This document shows, piece after piece, positions 44,762 to 53,419 of a stretch of 64,000 nt of DNA. Under the pieces are notes generated by a model. That model saw nothing but the letters and a program-made list of their open reading frames with translations, did no database searches and was not told the origin of the DNA. The position numbers and the translations under genes are program-made. Source of the stretch: Dechloromonas sp. HYN0024 (lineage in GTDB: Bacteria; Pseudomonadota; Gammaproteobacteria; Burkholderiales; Rhodocyclaceae); assembly GCF_003441615.1 (NCBI RefSeq), contig NZ_CP031842.1:310001-374000 (forward strand). The letters run 5' to 3'. Within the stretch, counting starts at the first letter, position 1. Every line of letters begins with the position of its first letter.

Positions 44762-45304
44762 TTAGAGATTCAGTTCGGCAATAGCCTTCAGACCTTGCTC
44801 GATGTTGTTCCGGGTCGCGGCTTCAACCGCCATGCGCAGTCGTGTCACGCCGGCAAAGGCCTCACCCATGGTCGCCACGCCGGTGGACTTGACGGATTTG
44901 CGCAGAGCTACCGAGCGATCGCTGGTTTTTGTCAGTGACCAGGCGGTTTCCATTTCCACAGTAAACGTTGCCCCAAAGAGAGGCTTCGAAAGGGTGGTCA
45001 GTCGTACACTTAATTCGTAGTCACCATTGCTGCCCTGGACGATGGTCTTGAACAGCTTGCTCTGGCTGACAGCATCCTCGATGGCCGCTTTCAGGTCGGC
45101 ATCGGAAATGTTGCTGCTGTCCATCGCGCCGGTTTGGGCGCCACCGCCGGTCTGCACACCGAGGCTATGGGGGAAGTGCTTGCTGATCGAAATGTTCTTT
45201 GGCGTCATGGCACCACGATCGGCTGGCGAGGCGCATCCGCCAAGAAACAGGGCAATGGCGGCGATGGCCAAAACGGCACGGGGTGACGGTGCGAGTTGGT
45301 ACAT
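44762..45304 (-). CDS. predicted lipoprotein, function unknown
   Basis: A 180-residue protein with signal peptide and lipobox LGGC (Cys at about 24). The mature part (ISDADLKAAIEDAVSQSKLF, then a mixed beta region DYELSVRLTTL) resembles small periplasmic lipoproteins of unknown role. The ATG directly follows the stop of the upstream lipoprotein gene (TAAATG), so the two are coupled and may act together. Confidence 0.8.
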   Translation of the reverse strand: MYQLAPSPRAVLAIAAIALFLGGCASPADRGAMTPKNISISKHFPHSLGVQTGGGAQTGAMDSSNISDADLKAAIEDAVSQSKLFKTIVQGSNGDYELSVRLTTLSKPLFGATFTVEMETAWSLTKTSDRSVALRKSVKSTGVATMGEAFAGVTRLRMAVEAATRNNIEQGLKAIAELNL

Positions 45305-45739
45305 TTATTTCGCTCCCTTATAGATGTTGTCGACCACTTCGTTGACCATTTCCTTGGGGGACAGGCGGGTCAGCGAGGTATGGAAGGAGTTGCCGGTGGC
45401 CAGCGGGTAATCGGTTTTCGGGTCGCGGATGGTGATGGTCAGTTCCAACATGTACATGGTGATATCCCACATCCATTTGTCGATGTAGGTGACGACGGCG
45501 TCAACATTGGAGGTCGGGGCACCGCTACCGGTAGTGACGGTGACGCCCTTGCTGCGCAGTTTGTCGGCGATCAGATTGTAGGTGTTGTCATCCTTGTCCA
45601 CCTGCTTGACATACATCGTCTTGAGCGACGACAGGTTTGCCGATGGATCGACGCTTCCTGTCGCCCGGTTGACGGCACAGCCGGTACTGAGGGTGACGAC
45701 GAGCCCAAGCAGCAGCCCCAGTTTGATGATTTTCCTCAT
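45305..45739 (-). CDS. predicted lipoprotein, DUF4136-like fold possible
   Basis: A 144-residue protein with signal peptide and lipobox STGC (Cys at about 21). The mature region has the pattern LSSLKTMYVKQVDKDDNTYN, LIADKLRSKG and VTYIDKWMWDITMY, similar to lipoproteins that bind to envelope structures. The exact family is uncertain. A GGAGG-like site (CCGGAGG) lies upstream of the ATG. It is first in a two-gene unit with the lipoprotein at 44762-45304. Confidence 0.8.
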   Translation of the reverse strand: MRKIIKLGLLLGLVVTLSTGCAVNRATGSVDPSANLSSLKTMYVKQVDKDDNTYNLIADKLRSKGVTVTTGSGAPTSNVDAVVTYIDKWMWDITMYMLELTITIRDPKTDYPLATGNSFHTSLTRLSPKEMVNEVVDNIYKGAK

Positions 45740-45845
45740 GGCAACCTCCGGTTATGGATCATTGAAGGAGAGATTATGCCATTCGGAACTTCTGGGTTTG
45801 ATCCAAAGCAGACAGTCTTCAATTTTCGCGAATGAGAAATACCGC

Positions 45846-46172
45846 TTATTCAGCCAGCGTCTTGCGAATCCGTTTGGCAAACACAGTCATTTCCTTGGCC
45901 GCTTGAATATCCCCTTTGGCCTCGGCTACCGTGATGCCCTTCTCGTAGGCGGCGAGCGCACCGGGAGGGTCGCCGGCTTCGGCCAGTGCCTTGCCGAGGG
46001 CTTTCCAGGCGGCGGAGTACTGATTGTCGCGGTCGACTGCGGCCTGGAAGGAGCTGGCCGCCTTGGCCGGCTCCCCGGCCTTGAGGTATTCGTTACCGAG
46101 CGAGAAGCGGAGGAGGGCGCCGTCGCGTGGGCCGTTGAGCATTTTTTCCAGGGATTCGATACGTGGGTTCAT
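45846..46172 (-). CDS. small tetratricopeptide-repeat protein
   Basis: A 108-residue soluble protein with about two TPR units (RFSLGNEYLKAGEPAKAASSF and AWKALGKALAEAGDPPGALAAYEKG), which usually mediate protein contacts. There is no signal peptide. It is divergent from ridA across 53 nt, which must hold both promoters. The function is unknown. Confidence 0.85.
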   Translation of the reverse strand: MNPRIESLEKMLNGPRDGALLRFSLGNEYLKAGEPAKAASSFQAAVDRDNQYSAAWKALGKALAEAGDPPGALAAYEKGITVAEAKGDIQAAKEMTVFAKRIRKTLAE

Positions 46173-46225
46173 GGGTCAGCAAGGCTAAAATAGGGTTTTG
46201 CAATTGACAGACAGGAAAGCATTTT

Positions 46226-46609
46226 ATGGCCAAGACCATTATCGCCACCCCGAACGCCCCGGCCGCCATCGGCACCTATTCGCAAGCCGTGCGCGTCGGT
46301 GACACCGTTTACATGTCCGGGCAGATCGGGCTTGATCCTGCTTCCATGCAGATGGTAGACGGGATCGATGGGCAAATCGTTCGCGTTTTTGAAAATCTCA
46401 AGGCGGTCGCTGAAGCAGCAGGTGGTTCGCTGGCTGACGTGGTCAAGCTCAACGTATTCCTGACTGACCTGAGCCACTTCGCCAAGGTCAATGAAACGAT
46501 GGCCCGCTATTTCAGCGAGCCCTTTCCGGCCCGTGCCGCTGTCGGTGTCAAGGAACTGCCGCGCGGCGCGCTGGTTGAGGCCGACGCGGTGATGTGTCTG
46601 GGCAACTAA
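46226..46609 (+). CDS. ridA: RidA family reactive intermediate deaminase
   Basis: RidA hydrolyses reactive enamines and imines, such as 2-aminoacrylate from PLP enzymes, to keto acids and ammonia. It has 127 residues in a trimeric chorismate-mutase-like fold. The active-site arginine lies in [20 protein letters not shown] (about 102-121), and GTYSQAV and MSGQIGLDP are near the start. It lies 7 nt before recG, so the two are likely cotranscribed. Confidence 0.94.
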   Translation: MAKTIIATPNAPAAIGTYSQAVRVGDTVYMSGQIGLDPASMQMVDGIDGQIVRVFENLKAVAEAAGGSLADVVKLNVFLTDLSHFAKVNETMARYFSEPFPARAAVGVKELPRGALVEADAVMCLGN

Positions 46610-46616
46610 GCCGCTC

Positions 46617-48656
46617 ATGAGCGACGCCGAAGCGTCGGCTCCGATCCGTGCTTCGGAGGCCCTGCTCAAGAAGCTCGGCAAAATCGGCCTCCATAGCGAG
46701 GCCGATTTGCTGGTGCACCTGCCCTTGCGTTATGAGGACGAAACCCGCATCACGCCGGTCGATCGTGCTTTCGGGGGCGAACCGGTGCAGGTCGAGGTGG
46801 TCGTCCTGCGTAATGAGGTGCAGTTTCGCCCGCGCCGCCAGATGGTCGTGCATGCTGCAGACGCCAGCGGCGAGATCACGCTGCGGTTTTTCAGCTTTTA
46901 TCCGAACCAGCAGGCCGCGCTGAGCGAAGGTTCGCGTATCCGGGCTTTCGGCGAAGTACGCGGCGGTTTCTTCGGGGCCGAGATGGTGCACCCGCGTTTC
47001 CGCAAGGTGGGTGACGATGAGCCGCTGCCGACGGAAATGACGCCGATTTATCCATCGACTGCCGGCCTGGCCAATTCGGCCCTGCAAAAGCTGATTGGCA
47101 AGGCCCTGGCGGCGGGTGATCTTTCCGAGACGCTGCCAGAGGCGTTGCGGCAACGTCTGAAACTGCCAGGTTTGGCGCGTAGCCTGCGGTTTTTGCACAT
47201 GCCACCGCCGGGCACCGATCTTGATACCCTGCATGCGCGCAATCACCCGGCCTGGCGGCGGGTCAAGTTCGACGAGGTGCTGGCCCAGCAATTGTCGCTG
47301 CGCCGGGCCTATCTCGCTCGCCGCGAGCAGGGAGCGCCGGTCCTCGCGGCGCGGGACGACCTGGGGGCGCGCCTGCTCGATAGTCTGCCCTTTGGGCTGA
47401 CTGGCGCACAGGTCAGGGCGATGGCTGAAATCGGCGGCGATCTGGCCCAGCCGTATCCGATGCAGCGCCTGTTGCAGGGTGATGTCGGAGCCGGCAAGAC
47501 CATCGTCGCTGCGCTGGCCGCCTGTCAGGCGATTTCAGCCGGCTGGCAGGCAGCCTTCATGGCGCCGACGGAAATTCTCGCCGAGCAGCATTATCTGAAA
47601 CTGAAGGATTGGCTGGAGCCGCTTGGCGTTCGTGTGGCATGGCTGTCGGGCAGCCTGAAGACAAAGGCCCGGCGTGAGCAACTGGCGGCGACGGCAGCCG
47701 ACGCGCAACTGGTGGTCGGCACGCATGCGCTGATTCAGGACGGCGTCGATTTCGCCAAACTCGGCCTGGCGATTGTCGATGAACAGCACCGCTTCGGCGT
47801 TGCCCAGCGCCTCGCCCTGCGCAAGAAGGGCGATAACCCGCACCAGCTGATGATGTCGGCAACGCCCATTCCGCGCACCCTGGCCATGAGCTACTACGCC
47901 GATCTTGATGTGACCGTGCTCGATGAACTGCCGCCCGGTCGAACACCGATCAAGACGCGGCTGGTTGCTGATAACCGGCGGGACGATGTGGTCGGCTTTG
48001 TCAAAAAACATGTCGAGGAAGGCCGGCAGGCCTATTGGGTGTGTCCGCTGATCGAGGAGTCCGAGGCTCTGCAGTTGCAGACGGCGCAGGATACCTACGA
48101 GACATTGCTGGCGGAATTGCCGACCCTGACCGTTGGTCTGGTCCATGGCCGGCTGAAGGCCGACGAGAAGCAGGCGGTGATGGCCGCCTTTGCCGCCGGC
48201 GATATCGATGTGCTGGTGGCGACCACGGTGATCGAGGTCGGCGTCGATGTGCCGAATGCCAGCCTGATGGTCATCGAGCACGCTGAACGTTTCGGATTAT
48301 CCCAACTGCACCAGCTGCGCGGGCGGGTTGGCCGTGGCAAGTATGAGTCGAGTTGCGTACTGATCTACGCCGGGCCGCTCGGTGAAATCGCCCGCCAGCG
48401 CCTGAAGATCATTTTCGAGAATACTGATGGTTTTGAAATCGCCCGGCAGGACTTGCAGATTCGCGGCCCCGGCGAATTTGTCGGCAGCCGGCAGAGCGGC
48501 GTACCGCTGCTGCGCTATGCCGATCTGGAAATGGATGCCGATCTGGTCGAACTGGCGCGTGGCGTCGCCGAGGAAATGTTGACCGAGCATGGCGACCTGG
48601 CCGAACGCCATCTCAAGCGCTGGCTCGGCTCGCGCGAAGAACTTCTTAAATCCTGA
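46617..48656 (+). CDS. recG: ATP-dependent DNA helicase RecG
   Basis: RecG remodels stalled replication forks and branched DNA. Its 679 residues comprise an N-terminal wedge domain (OB fold, about 50-150) and two helicase domains with Walker A GDVGAGKT (about 287-294), DEQH (about 388-391) and a C-terminal TRG-type region (GRVGRGKYES). The length is near that of E. coli RecG (693). It begins 7 nt after ridA. Its end overlaps the convergent LysR gene by 11 bp. Confidence 0.97.
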   Translation: MSDAEASAPIRASEALLKKLGKIGLHSEADLLVHLPLRYEDETRITPVDRAFGGEPVQVEVVVLRNEVQFRPRRQMVVHAADASGEITLRFFSFYPNQQAALSEGSRIRAFGEVRGGFFGAEMVHPRFRKVGDDEPLPTEMTPIYPSTAGLANSALQKLIGKALAAGDLSETLPEALRQRLKLPGLARSLRFLHMPPPGTDLDTLHARNHPAWRRVKFDEVLAQQLSLRRAYLARREQGAPVLAARDDLGARLLDSLPFGLTGAQVRAMAEIGGDLAQPYPMQRLLQGDVGAGKTIVAALAACQAISAGWQAAFMAPTEILAEQHYLKLKDWLEPLGVRVAWLSGSLKTKARREQLAATAADAQLVVGTHALIQDGVDFAKLGLAIVDEQHRFGVAQRLALRKKGDNPHQLMMSATPIPRTLAMSYYADLDVTVLDELPPGRTPIKTRLVADNRRDDVVGFVKKHVEEGRQAYWVCPLIEESEALQLQTAQDTYETLLAELPTLTVGLVHGRLKADEKQAVMAAFAAGDIDVLVATTVIEVGVDVPNASLMVIEHAERFGLSQLHQLRGRVGRGKYESSCVLIYAGPLGEIARQRLKIIFENTDGFEIARQDLQIRGPGEFVGSRQSGVPLLRYADLEMDADLVELARGVAEEMLTEHGDLAERHLKRWLGSREELLKS

Positions 48657-49506
48657 CTCGTCTGGCCGAAGCCGTAATGCCGTCGCTCAGGGTCTTCAGT
48701 GCCGCCATTGCCCGGGCCTCACGCAGATAGATCATGCCGGTAGGAACCCGGCTGAATTCGTCGGGCACGGTCTCGATGATGAGATCGGCCGCATGCCCCG
48801 ATTGTTCGACGACACGACGCGGCATCAGGGTCCAGCCGAGGCCGACGGCAATGCAGCCGAGGATGCCCTCCAGCGTGCCGAACTCCATGGCATCGGCCAC
48901 AGCGTGGCCCTGGGCGCGCTGCCAGGCGATAGCCCGGGTGCGATAGGCGCAGCCTTCCCGGAAGAGGATAAGCGGTAGCAGCACGGGGTCGGTGCCAGCC
49001 GCATGCACCTGGACCAGTTCCTCGACCACCAGTTCGTCGAACTGCAGGTCGGGGTGGATGACCGGGCCAGCGACGAAGGCGCAGTCGAGTTTGTGGTCGA
49101 GGACCTTTTCGGTCAGCGTGCTGGTGGTGTCGGTAGTGACCCGCAGCTCAAGGCCGGGATGGGTGCTACGTACGGCCTTCAGGGCGCTTGGCAGGTGCAG
49201 GGCAGCAAAGGTTTCCATTGCCCCGATGCGCAGTTCGCCGGCACTTTCGCCAACCAGGCGGACGGCGGCGCTGGTCTGCCGTTCGAGCATCAGCATGCGC
49301 CGTGCGTAATCGAGCAGGACCTTGCCCGAGGGGGCGAGTTCCAGGCCGCGTCCTTTGCGGAAGAACAGCTCGGCCCCCAGTTCTTCTTCGAGCCGCCGGA
49401 TACGGCCGGTGACGTTGGACTGGACGGTATTGAGCTTGCGCGAGGCAGCTAGGATGCCACCTTCTTCGACAACGGCCTGAAAGGTGCGGAGGGCGACGAG
49501 TTCCAT
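48646..49506 (-). CDS. LysR family transcriptional regulator
   Basis: A 286-residue regulator. The N-terminal winged HTH (MELVALRTFQAVVEEGGILA, then LNTVQSNVTGRIRRLEEELG) is followed by an effector-binding domain. The start is set at ATG 49506, since the 12 extra upstream codons do not match the family. It is divergent from an MFS exporter gene, and a palindrome of the LysR type lies between. Autoregulation and control of the neighbour are the likely role. The effector is unknown. Confidence 0.92.
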   Translation of the reverse strand: MELVALRTFQAVVEEGGILAASRKLNTVQSNVTGRIRRLEEELGAELFFRKGRGLELAPSGKVLLDYARRMLMLERQTSAAVRLVGESAGELRIGAMETFAALHLPSALKAVRSTHPGLELRVTTDTTSTLTEKVLDHKLDCAFVAGPVIHPDLQFDELVVEELVQVHAAGTDPVLLPLILFREGCAYRTRAIAWQRAQGHAVADAMEFGTLEGILGCIAVGLGWTLMPRRVVEQSGHAADLIIETVPDEFSRVPTGMIYLREARAMAALKTLSDGITASARRVRI

Positions 49507-49542
49507 GTGTATCTCAAAAATAGAATTGTGCGTTCTGAACAA

Positions 49543-49557
49543 ATCATTTGAAATGAT
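49543..49557. promoter_or_regulatory. LysR-type operator palindrome
   Basis: ATCATTTGAAATGAT is a perfect inverted repeat (7+1+7). It fits the ATC-N9-GAT (T-N11-A) form of LysR sites and lies between the divergent regulator and MFS genes. Confidence 0.65.
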
Positions 49558-49576
49558 ACATTACTCTGTTTATTGT
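49548..49576 (+). promoter_or_regulatory. predicted promoter of the MFS-led operon
   Basis: TTGAAA at 49548-49553, a 17-nt spacer and TATTGT at 49571-49576. The -35 overlaps the palindrome, so the regulator could block or aid polymerase there. Confidence 0.5.
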
Positions 49577-49605
49577 TCGCTGATCAATAACAAAGGGAAT
49601 ATCCC

Positions 49606-50799
49606 ATGACTTCACAGAGAGAACGGCTCCAGGTGCTTTGCGCCGGAATTTTCAGTCTGTTGCTGACCTTCGGCGTGGCCCGCTTTGCCTATACGCCGCT
49701 GCTGCCCCTGATGCAGCAACAGGCTGGGCTCGGGCTGGCCGAAGCTGGCTGGCTGGCGGCAATGAACTACGCCGGTTACCTGAGCGGCGCGCTGATCGCT
49801 TCGTTGATCAGCGATCTGGTACTCAAAGACAAGCTCTATCGCATGGGCCTCGTGGTCGCCATCCTGAGTACGGTGCTGATGGGCCTGACCGCCGATCCGT
49901 GGGTCTGGATGCTGTCCCGTTTCATCGCCGGCCTGAGCAGTGCCGCCGGCATGTTGCTGGGGACCGGGCTGATTCTCAACTGGCTGATTCGTCACAACCA
50001 CCGCCCGGAGCTGGGTATCCACTTTGCCGGCATCGGTCTGGGTATTTCCGGGTGCGCCATGGCGGTATGGCTGATGAGCGGGAGCTTCGACTGGCGCGAA
50101 CAGTGGTTCGCCTTTTCGGCCATCGCCTGCCTGCTTATCGTGCCGGCCCTGGTCTGGTTGCCGGCTCCCGACACCAGTCCGCTGACCAAGAGCGGCGCGC
50201 CCATGCACGACAATCCACCGGGCCGACTGTTCCTCGGGCTTTTCATGGCGGCCTATTTTTGTGCCGGCTTTGGTTACGTCATCAGCGCCACCTTCATCGT
50301 CGCCATCGTCGATCAGTTGCCCGGTCTTGCCGGCAAGGGGGCGCTCGCCTTCCTGGCTATCGGTTTGGCGGCGACCCCGGCGGCCTTCAACTGGGATCTG
50401 ATCGCCCGTTATACGGGTGACATCAACGCGCTGATCCTCGCCGCAGTACTGCAGATCATCGGCATCGTCCTGCCGGTGGCTGTCGGGGGATTGTTCGCCA
50501 CGCTGTTCGGAGCGCTGCTCTTTGGTGGCACTTTCATCGGCATGGTCAGTCTGGTGTTGACCATGGCCGGACGTTATTACCCGACGCGGCCGGCCAAGAT
50601 GATGGGCAAGATGACCCTCTCCTATGGGGCGGCGCAGATCATCGGGCCCGCCATCGTCGGCTGGCTGGCGACCCGGCTGGGCAATTATTCGATTGGCCTG
50701 ACCATCGCAGGTGGCGTCATGGTGGTGGGTGTCGTCCTCTTGGTTATACTGAAGTTTGTAGAAAAGCGGGACGCCACGCTGGCGCTCGAACCCTGCTAG
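49606..50799 (+). CDS. YbfB/YjiJ family MFS transporter
   Basis: A 397-residue, twelve-span inner-membrane transporter, with GVARFAYTPLLPLMQQQAGL near residues 22-41 as in the YbfB/YjiJ group. The substrate is unknown. It is divergent from the LysR gene and heads a run with a quinone-type oxidoreductase 24 nt on, a tautomerase and a flavin reductase, so it may move an alpha,beta-unsaturated carbonyl or a related aromatic compound. That is an inference. Confidence 0.9.
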   Translation: MTSQRERLQVLCAGIFSLLLTFGVARFAYTPLLPLMQQQAGLGLAEAGWLAAMNYAGYLSGALIASLISDLVLKDKLYRMGLVVAILSTVLMGLTADPWVWMLSRFIAGLSSAAGMLLGTGLILNWLIRHNHRPELGIHFAGIGLGISGCAMAVWLMSGSFDWREQWFAFSAIACLLIVPALVWLPAPDTSPLTKSGAPMHDNPPGRLFLGLFMAAYFCAGFGYVISATFIVAIVDQLPGLAGKGALAFLAIGLAATPAAFNWDLIARYTGDINALILAAVLQIIGIVLPVAVGGLFATLFGALLFGGTFIGMVSLVLTMAGRYYPTRPAKMMGKMTLSYGAAQIIGPAIVGWLATRLGNYSIGLTIAGGVMVVGVVLLVILKFVEKRDATLALEPC

Positions 50800-50823
50800 C
50801 CGGATTGAAATTGGAGACAAGAC

Positions 50824-51807
50824 ATGTTCAAGGGAATTCTGATCGAGAAGGATGACGCCGGTTATCGGGCGTCGGTACAGGACATCAACGACAGCCAGTT
50901 GCCGGAAGGCGATGTGACGGTGCGGGTGGCGATGTCTTCGCTCAACTACAAGGACGGGCTGGCAATTACCGGCAAGGGACCGGTCGTCCGCAAGTTTCCG
51001 ATGGTGCCGGGCATCGACATTGCCGGTACGGTCGAGAGCAGCAATAACCCCGATTACCAGGCAGGTGACCGGGTTGTCCTCAACGGCTGGGGTGTCGGTG
51101 AAACACACTGGGGTGGTCTGGCCCAGAAAGCCCGCCTCAAGGGCGACTGGCTGGTGCCGCTGCCCGCTGCCTTCAGCGAGAAACAGGCGGTGGCGATCGG
51201 CACCGCCGGCTATACCGCCATGCTTTGCGTCATGGCGCTCGAGCGCCAGGGCGTCAAGCCCGCCGATGGCGAGATCGTCGTGACCGGCGCGGCGGGTGGC
51301 GTTGGCAGCGTCGCCATCGCGGTGCTCGCCAAGCTCGGCTACACCGTGGTGGCCGTCAGCGGCCGGCCGGAGGAAACTGACTATCTGAAGCAACTGGGGG
51401 CGACCGAAGTGCTCGACCGGGCTGTCTTTGCGACACCCGGCAAGCCGCTGGGCAAGGAGCGCTGGGCCGGAGCAGTCGATGTTGTCGGTAGTCACACCCT
51501 GGCCAATATTTGCGCGACCACCAAGTATCGCGGCGTGGTCACCGCCTGCGGCCTGGCTGGCGGCATGGATTTCCCGTCCTCGGTGGCGCCCTTCATTCTG
51601 CGTGGGGTGACTTTGGTCGGCATTGATAGCGTGATGTGTCCGCGCCCGGAGCGACTGCTTGCCTGGCAGCGTCTGGCGACCGATCTCGATGTCGGCAAGC
51701 TCGGCCTGATCACGCACGAAGTGTCGCTGGCCGAGGCCATTCCGACCGCTGCGCAGTTGATGGCAGGCCAGGTGCGTGGCCGCGTCGTTGTCGACGTCAA
51801 TCGTTAA
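50824..51807 (+). CDS. AcuI/YhdH-type acrylyl-CoA reductase or quinone oxidoreductase
   Basis: A medium-chain dehydrogenase/reductase of 327 residues that reduces alpha,beta-unsaturated carbonyl substrates such as acryloyl-CoA, using NADPH. The N-terminal catalytic domain contains the YhdH-specific [20 protein letters not shown]. The nucleotide-binding [11 protein letters not shown] lies near 154-164. There are no zinc ligands. GGAGAC precedes the ATG. The neighbours suggest detoxification of reactive carbonyls. Confidence 0.92.
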   Translation: MFKGILIEKDDAGYRASVQDINDSQLPEGDVTVRVAMSSLNYKDGLAITGKGPVVRKFPMVPGIDIAGTVESSNNPDYQAGDRVVLNGWGVGETHWGGLAQKARLKGDWLVPLPAAFSEKQAVAIGTAGYTAMLCVMALERQGVKPADGEIVVTGAAGGVGSVAIAVLAKLGYTVVAVSGRPEETDYLKQLGATEVLDRAVFATPGKPLGKERWAGAVDVVGSHTLANICATTKYRGVVTACGLAGGMDFPSSVAPFILRGVTLVGIDSVMCPRPERLLAWQRLATDLDVGKLGLITHEVSLAEAIPTAAQLMAGQVRGRVVVDVNR

Positions 51808-51819
51808 ACGGAGTGGCTG

Positions 51820-52023
51820 ATGCCCTACGTCAATATCAAGATTACCCGTGAAGGCGCGACGCCGGAACAGAAGGCCCGCCTGATTCAGGGCGCGACGCAA
51901 CTGCTGGTCGATGTGCTGGGCAAGAACCCGAAAACGACCATTGTCGTCATCGATGAGGTCGATACCGACAACTGGGGCGTGGCGGGCGAGTCGATTAGTC
52001 TCCGAAGGGCGCGCGGCGAGTAG
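51820..52023 (+). CDS. 4-oxalocrotonate tautomerase family protein
   Basis: A 67-residue enzyme of the 4-OT family with catalytic Pro2 (MPYVNIKITREG) and the conserved LGKNPKTTIVVIDEV. Such enzymes isomerise 2-hydroxymuconate-type dienols, but many members have other roles. It lies 12 nt after the AcuI-like gene and is likely cotranscribed. Confidence 0.9.
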   Translation: MPYVNIKITREGATPEQKARLIQGATQLLVDVLGKNPKTTIVVIDEVDTDNWGVAGESISLRRARGE

Positions 52024-52050
52024 GCTTTCGCCGTTTTCTGCAAATTTTCA

Positions 52051-53145
52051 ATGACTGAACCCATGAGCCATCTGTTCGAACCCCTGAAACTCCGTGATAT
52101 CACCTTGAAGAACCGCATCGGCATTCCGCCGATGTGCCAGTACTCGGCGCAGGATGGCATGGCCGGGGACTGGCATGTTATTCATTACGGTAGCCGGGCC
52201 ATGGGTGGTGCCGGCCTGATGATCCTTGAGGCAACGGGCGTCACGCCAGCCGGCCGGATCAGCCCGGGAGACCTCGGTTTGTGGAAGGACGAACAGATCG
52301 AGCCGCTCGCCCGGATCGCCGCACAGGCGAAAGGCCAGGGTTGTGTGCCGGCGATCCAGTTGGCCCACGCCGGGCGTAAGGCCAGCGTCGGACTGGGCTG
52401 GGAGGCGCAGAAAACACTGACGACCAGTGAGGGAGGATGGATGCCGGTCGCGCCTTCGGCCGTTTCCTTCGGTGATGGCTACCTTTCGCCGCATGCACTG
52501 ACCCTCGACGAGATTGCCGATCTTGTTGCGGCCTTTGTCGCGGCAGCCAGGCGGGCGGTAGTGGCGGGGTTTCAGGCCATAGAACTGCATGCCGCCCACG
52601 GCTACCTGCTGCATCAGTTCCTGTCGCCCCTGTCTAACCAGCGTACGGATGCCTATGGTGGCAGTTTCGAGAACCGGACCCGTTTGGTGCGCGAGGTCGT
52701 GACGGCGGTGCGCGCGGTATGGCCGGATAATTTGCCGCTGCTTATTCGCCTGTCGGCCACCGACTGGGTCGACGGTGGCTGGACCGCTGACGAAACCGTC
52801 GAGCTCTGCCGTGGCCTCAAGGCGCTCGGCGTTGATCTGGCCGATATCTCGACCGCCGGTCTGGTGCCGACGGCAAAAATTCCCGCCGGTCCCGGCTTTC
52901 AGACCGGGTTCGCCGCCCGCGTCCGCCATGAGGCGGGGCTGCCGGCGGCTGCGGTAGGGTTGATCACCTCGCCCGCCCAGGCCGATCACATCGTGCGCAC
53001 CGGCCAGGCCGACATGGTTCTGGTCGGCCGGGAAATCCTGCGCAATCCCTACTGGCCCCTGCAGGCAGCCCAGGCATTGGGGCAGGTCGGGATATGGCCG
53101 AACCAGTACCTGCGCGCCGCACCGGGCGGGTCGCTCGGTCGCTGA
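52051..53145 (+). CDS. NADH:flavin oxidoreductase, YqjM-like Old Yellow Enzyme
   Basis: An FMN-dependent ene-reductase of 364 residues. PPMCQYSAQDGMAGDWHVIHYGSRA lies near 29-53. The flavin-site HAAHGYLLHQFLSP lies near 180-193 and is followed by NQRTDAYGGSFENR. The Cys in PPMCQYSA is typical of class III (YqjM) enzymes, which reduce activated C=C bonds using NAD(P)H. It is 27 nt after the tautomerase. A downstream GC-rich hairpin region may end the operon. Confidence 0.93.
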   Translation: MTEPMSHLFEPLKLRDITLKNRIGIPPMCQYSAQDGMAGDWHVIHYGSRAMGGAGLMILEATGVTPAGRISPGDLGLWKDEQIEPLARIAAQAKGQGCVPAIQLAHAGRKASVGLGWEAQKTLTTSEGGWMPVAPSAVSFGDGYLSPHALTLDEIADLVAAFVAAARRAVVAGFQAIELHAAHGYLLHQFLSPLSNQRTDAYGGSFENRTRLVREVVTAVRAVWPDNLPLLIRLSATDWVDGGWTADETVELCRGLKALGVDLADISTAGLVPTAKIPAGPGFQTGFAARVRHEAGLPAAAVGLITSPAQADHIVRTGQADMVLVGREILRNPYWPLQAAQALGQVGIWPNQYLRAAPGGSLGR

Positions 53146-53146
53146 T

Positions 53147-53199
53147 GCCGGGCTCGCCGGGCCGTCATTGGGCCCGGCGTAAAAATAATTTGGCCCGGC
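53147..53199 (+). terminator. GC-rich hairpin cluster after the flavin reductase
   Basis: GCCGGGC at 53147-53153 and GCCGGGCC at 53156-53163 can pair with either GGCCCGGC at 53171-53178 or the copy at 53192-53199. At least two mutually exclusive stems are possible. An A/T-rich stretch lies between, but there is no long T-run. It may be a terminator or a leader of the next small gene. Confidence 0.5.
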
Positions 53200-53265
53200 G
53201 GGAACTTTCTTCGGGAGAGCGGTCTGATTGCCTGATTTTTTACTTCAACCTGTATCGAGGCAAAT

Positions 53266-53367
53266 ATGGACGAACTCTCTTACGTCGGCATTGTGTTTAC
53301 TGTTGTTATTCTTGGCCTGGCCTGTTTCATGGCTGCCAAGCTGGCCTCGAAGACGGCCTACCACTAA
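53266..53367 (+). CDS. 33-residue single-span membrane peptide
   Basis: ATG 53266 to TAA 53367 encodes 33 residues, with one predicted membrane helix (YVGIVFTVVILGLACFMAAK) and a short basic tail ending TAYH. A modest GAGG site lies upstream. A strong terminator immediately follows, which argues for a real transcript end. It is too short for ordinary gene finders. I do not recognise the family. Small proteins of this kind often bind membrane complexes such as oxidases, but nothing here shows which. Confidence 0.6.
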   Translation: MDELSYVGIVFTVVILGLACFMAAKLASKTAYH

Positions 53368-53368
53368 G

Positions 53369-53395
53369 AAAAAGCCGGGATTTCCCGGCTTTTTT
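53369..53395. terminator. intrinsic terminator after the membrane peptide
   Basis: AAAAGCCGGGA pairs with TCCCGGCTTTT, followed by a T-run on + and preceded by an A-run. It can serve both the + strand unit and the minus-strand hydrolase gene ending at 53420. Confidence 0.85.
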
Positions 53396-53419
53396 CTTGA
53401 TGCTCTGCGCTTCGGCATT

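Noticed and set aside
49612..51900. A 762-codon open frame antisense to the MFS and AcuI-like genes
   Set aside because: The low-complexity His/Gln/Arg-rich product is typical of reverse-strand artefacts in high-GC DNA.
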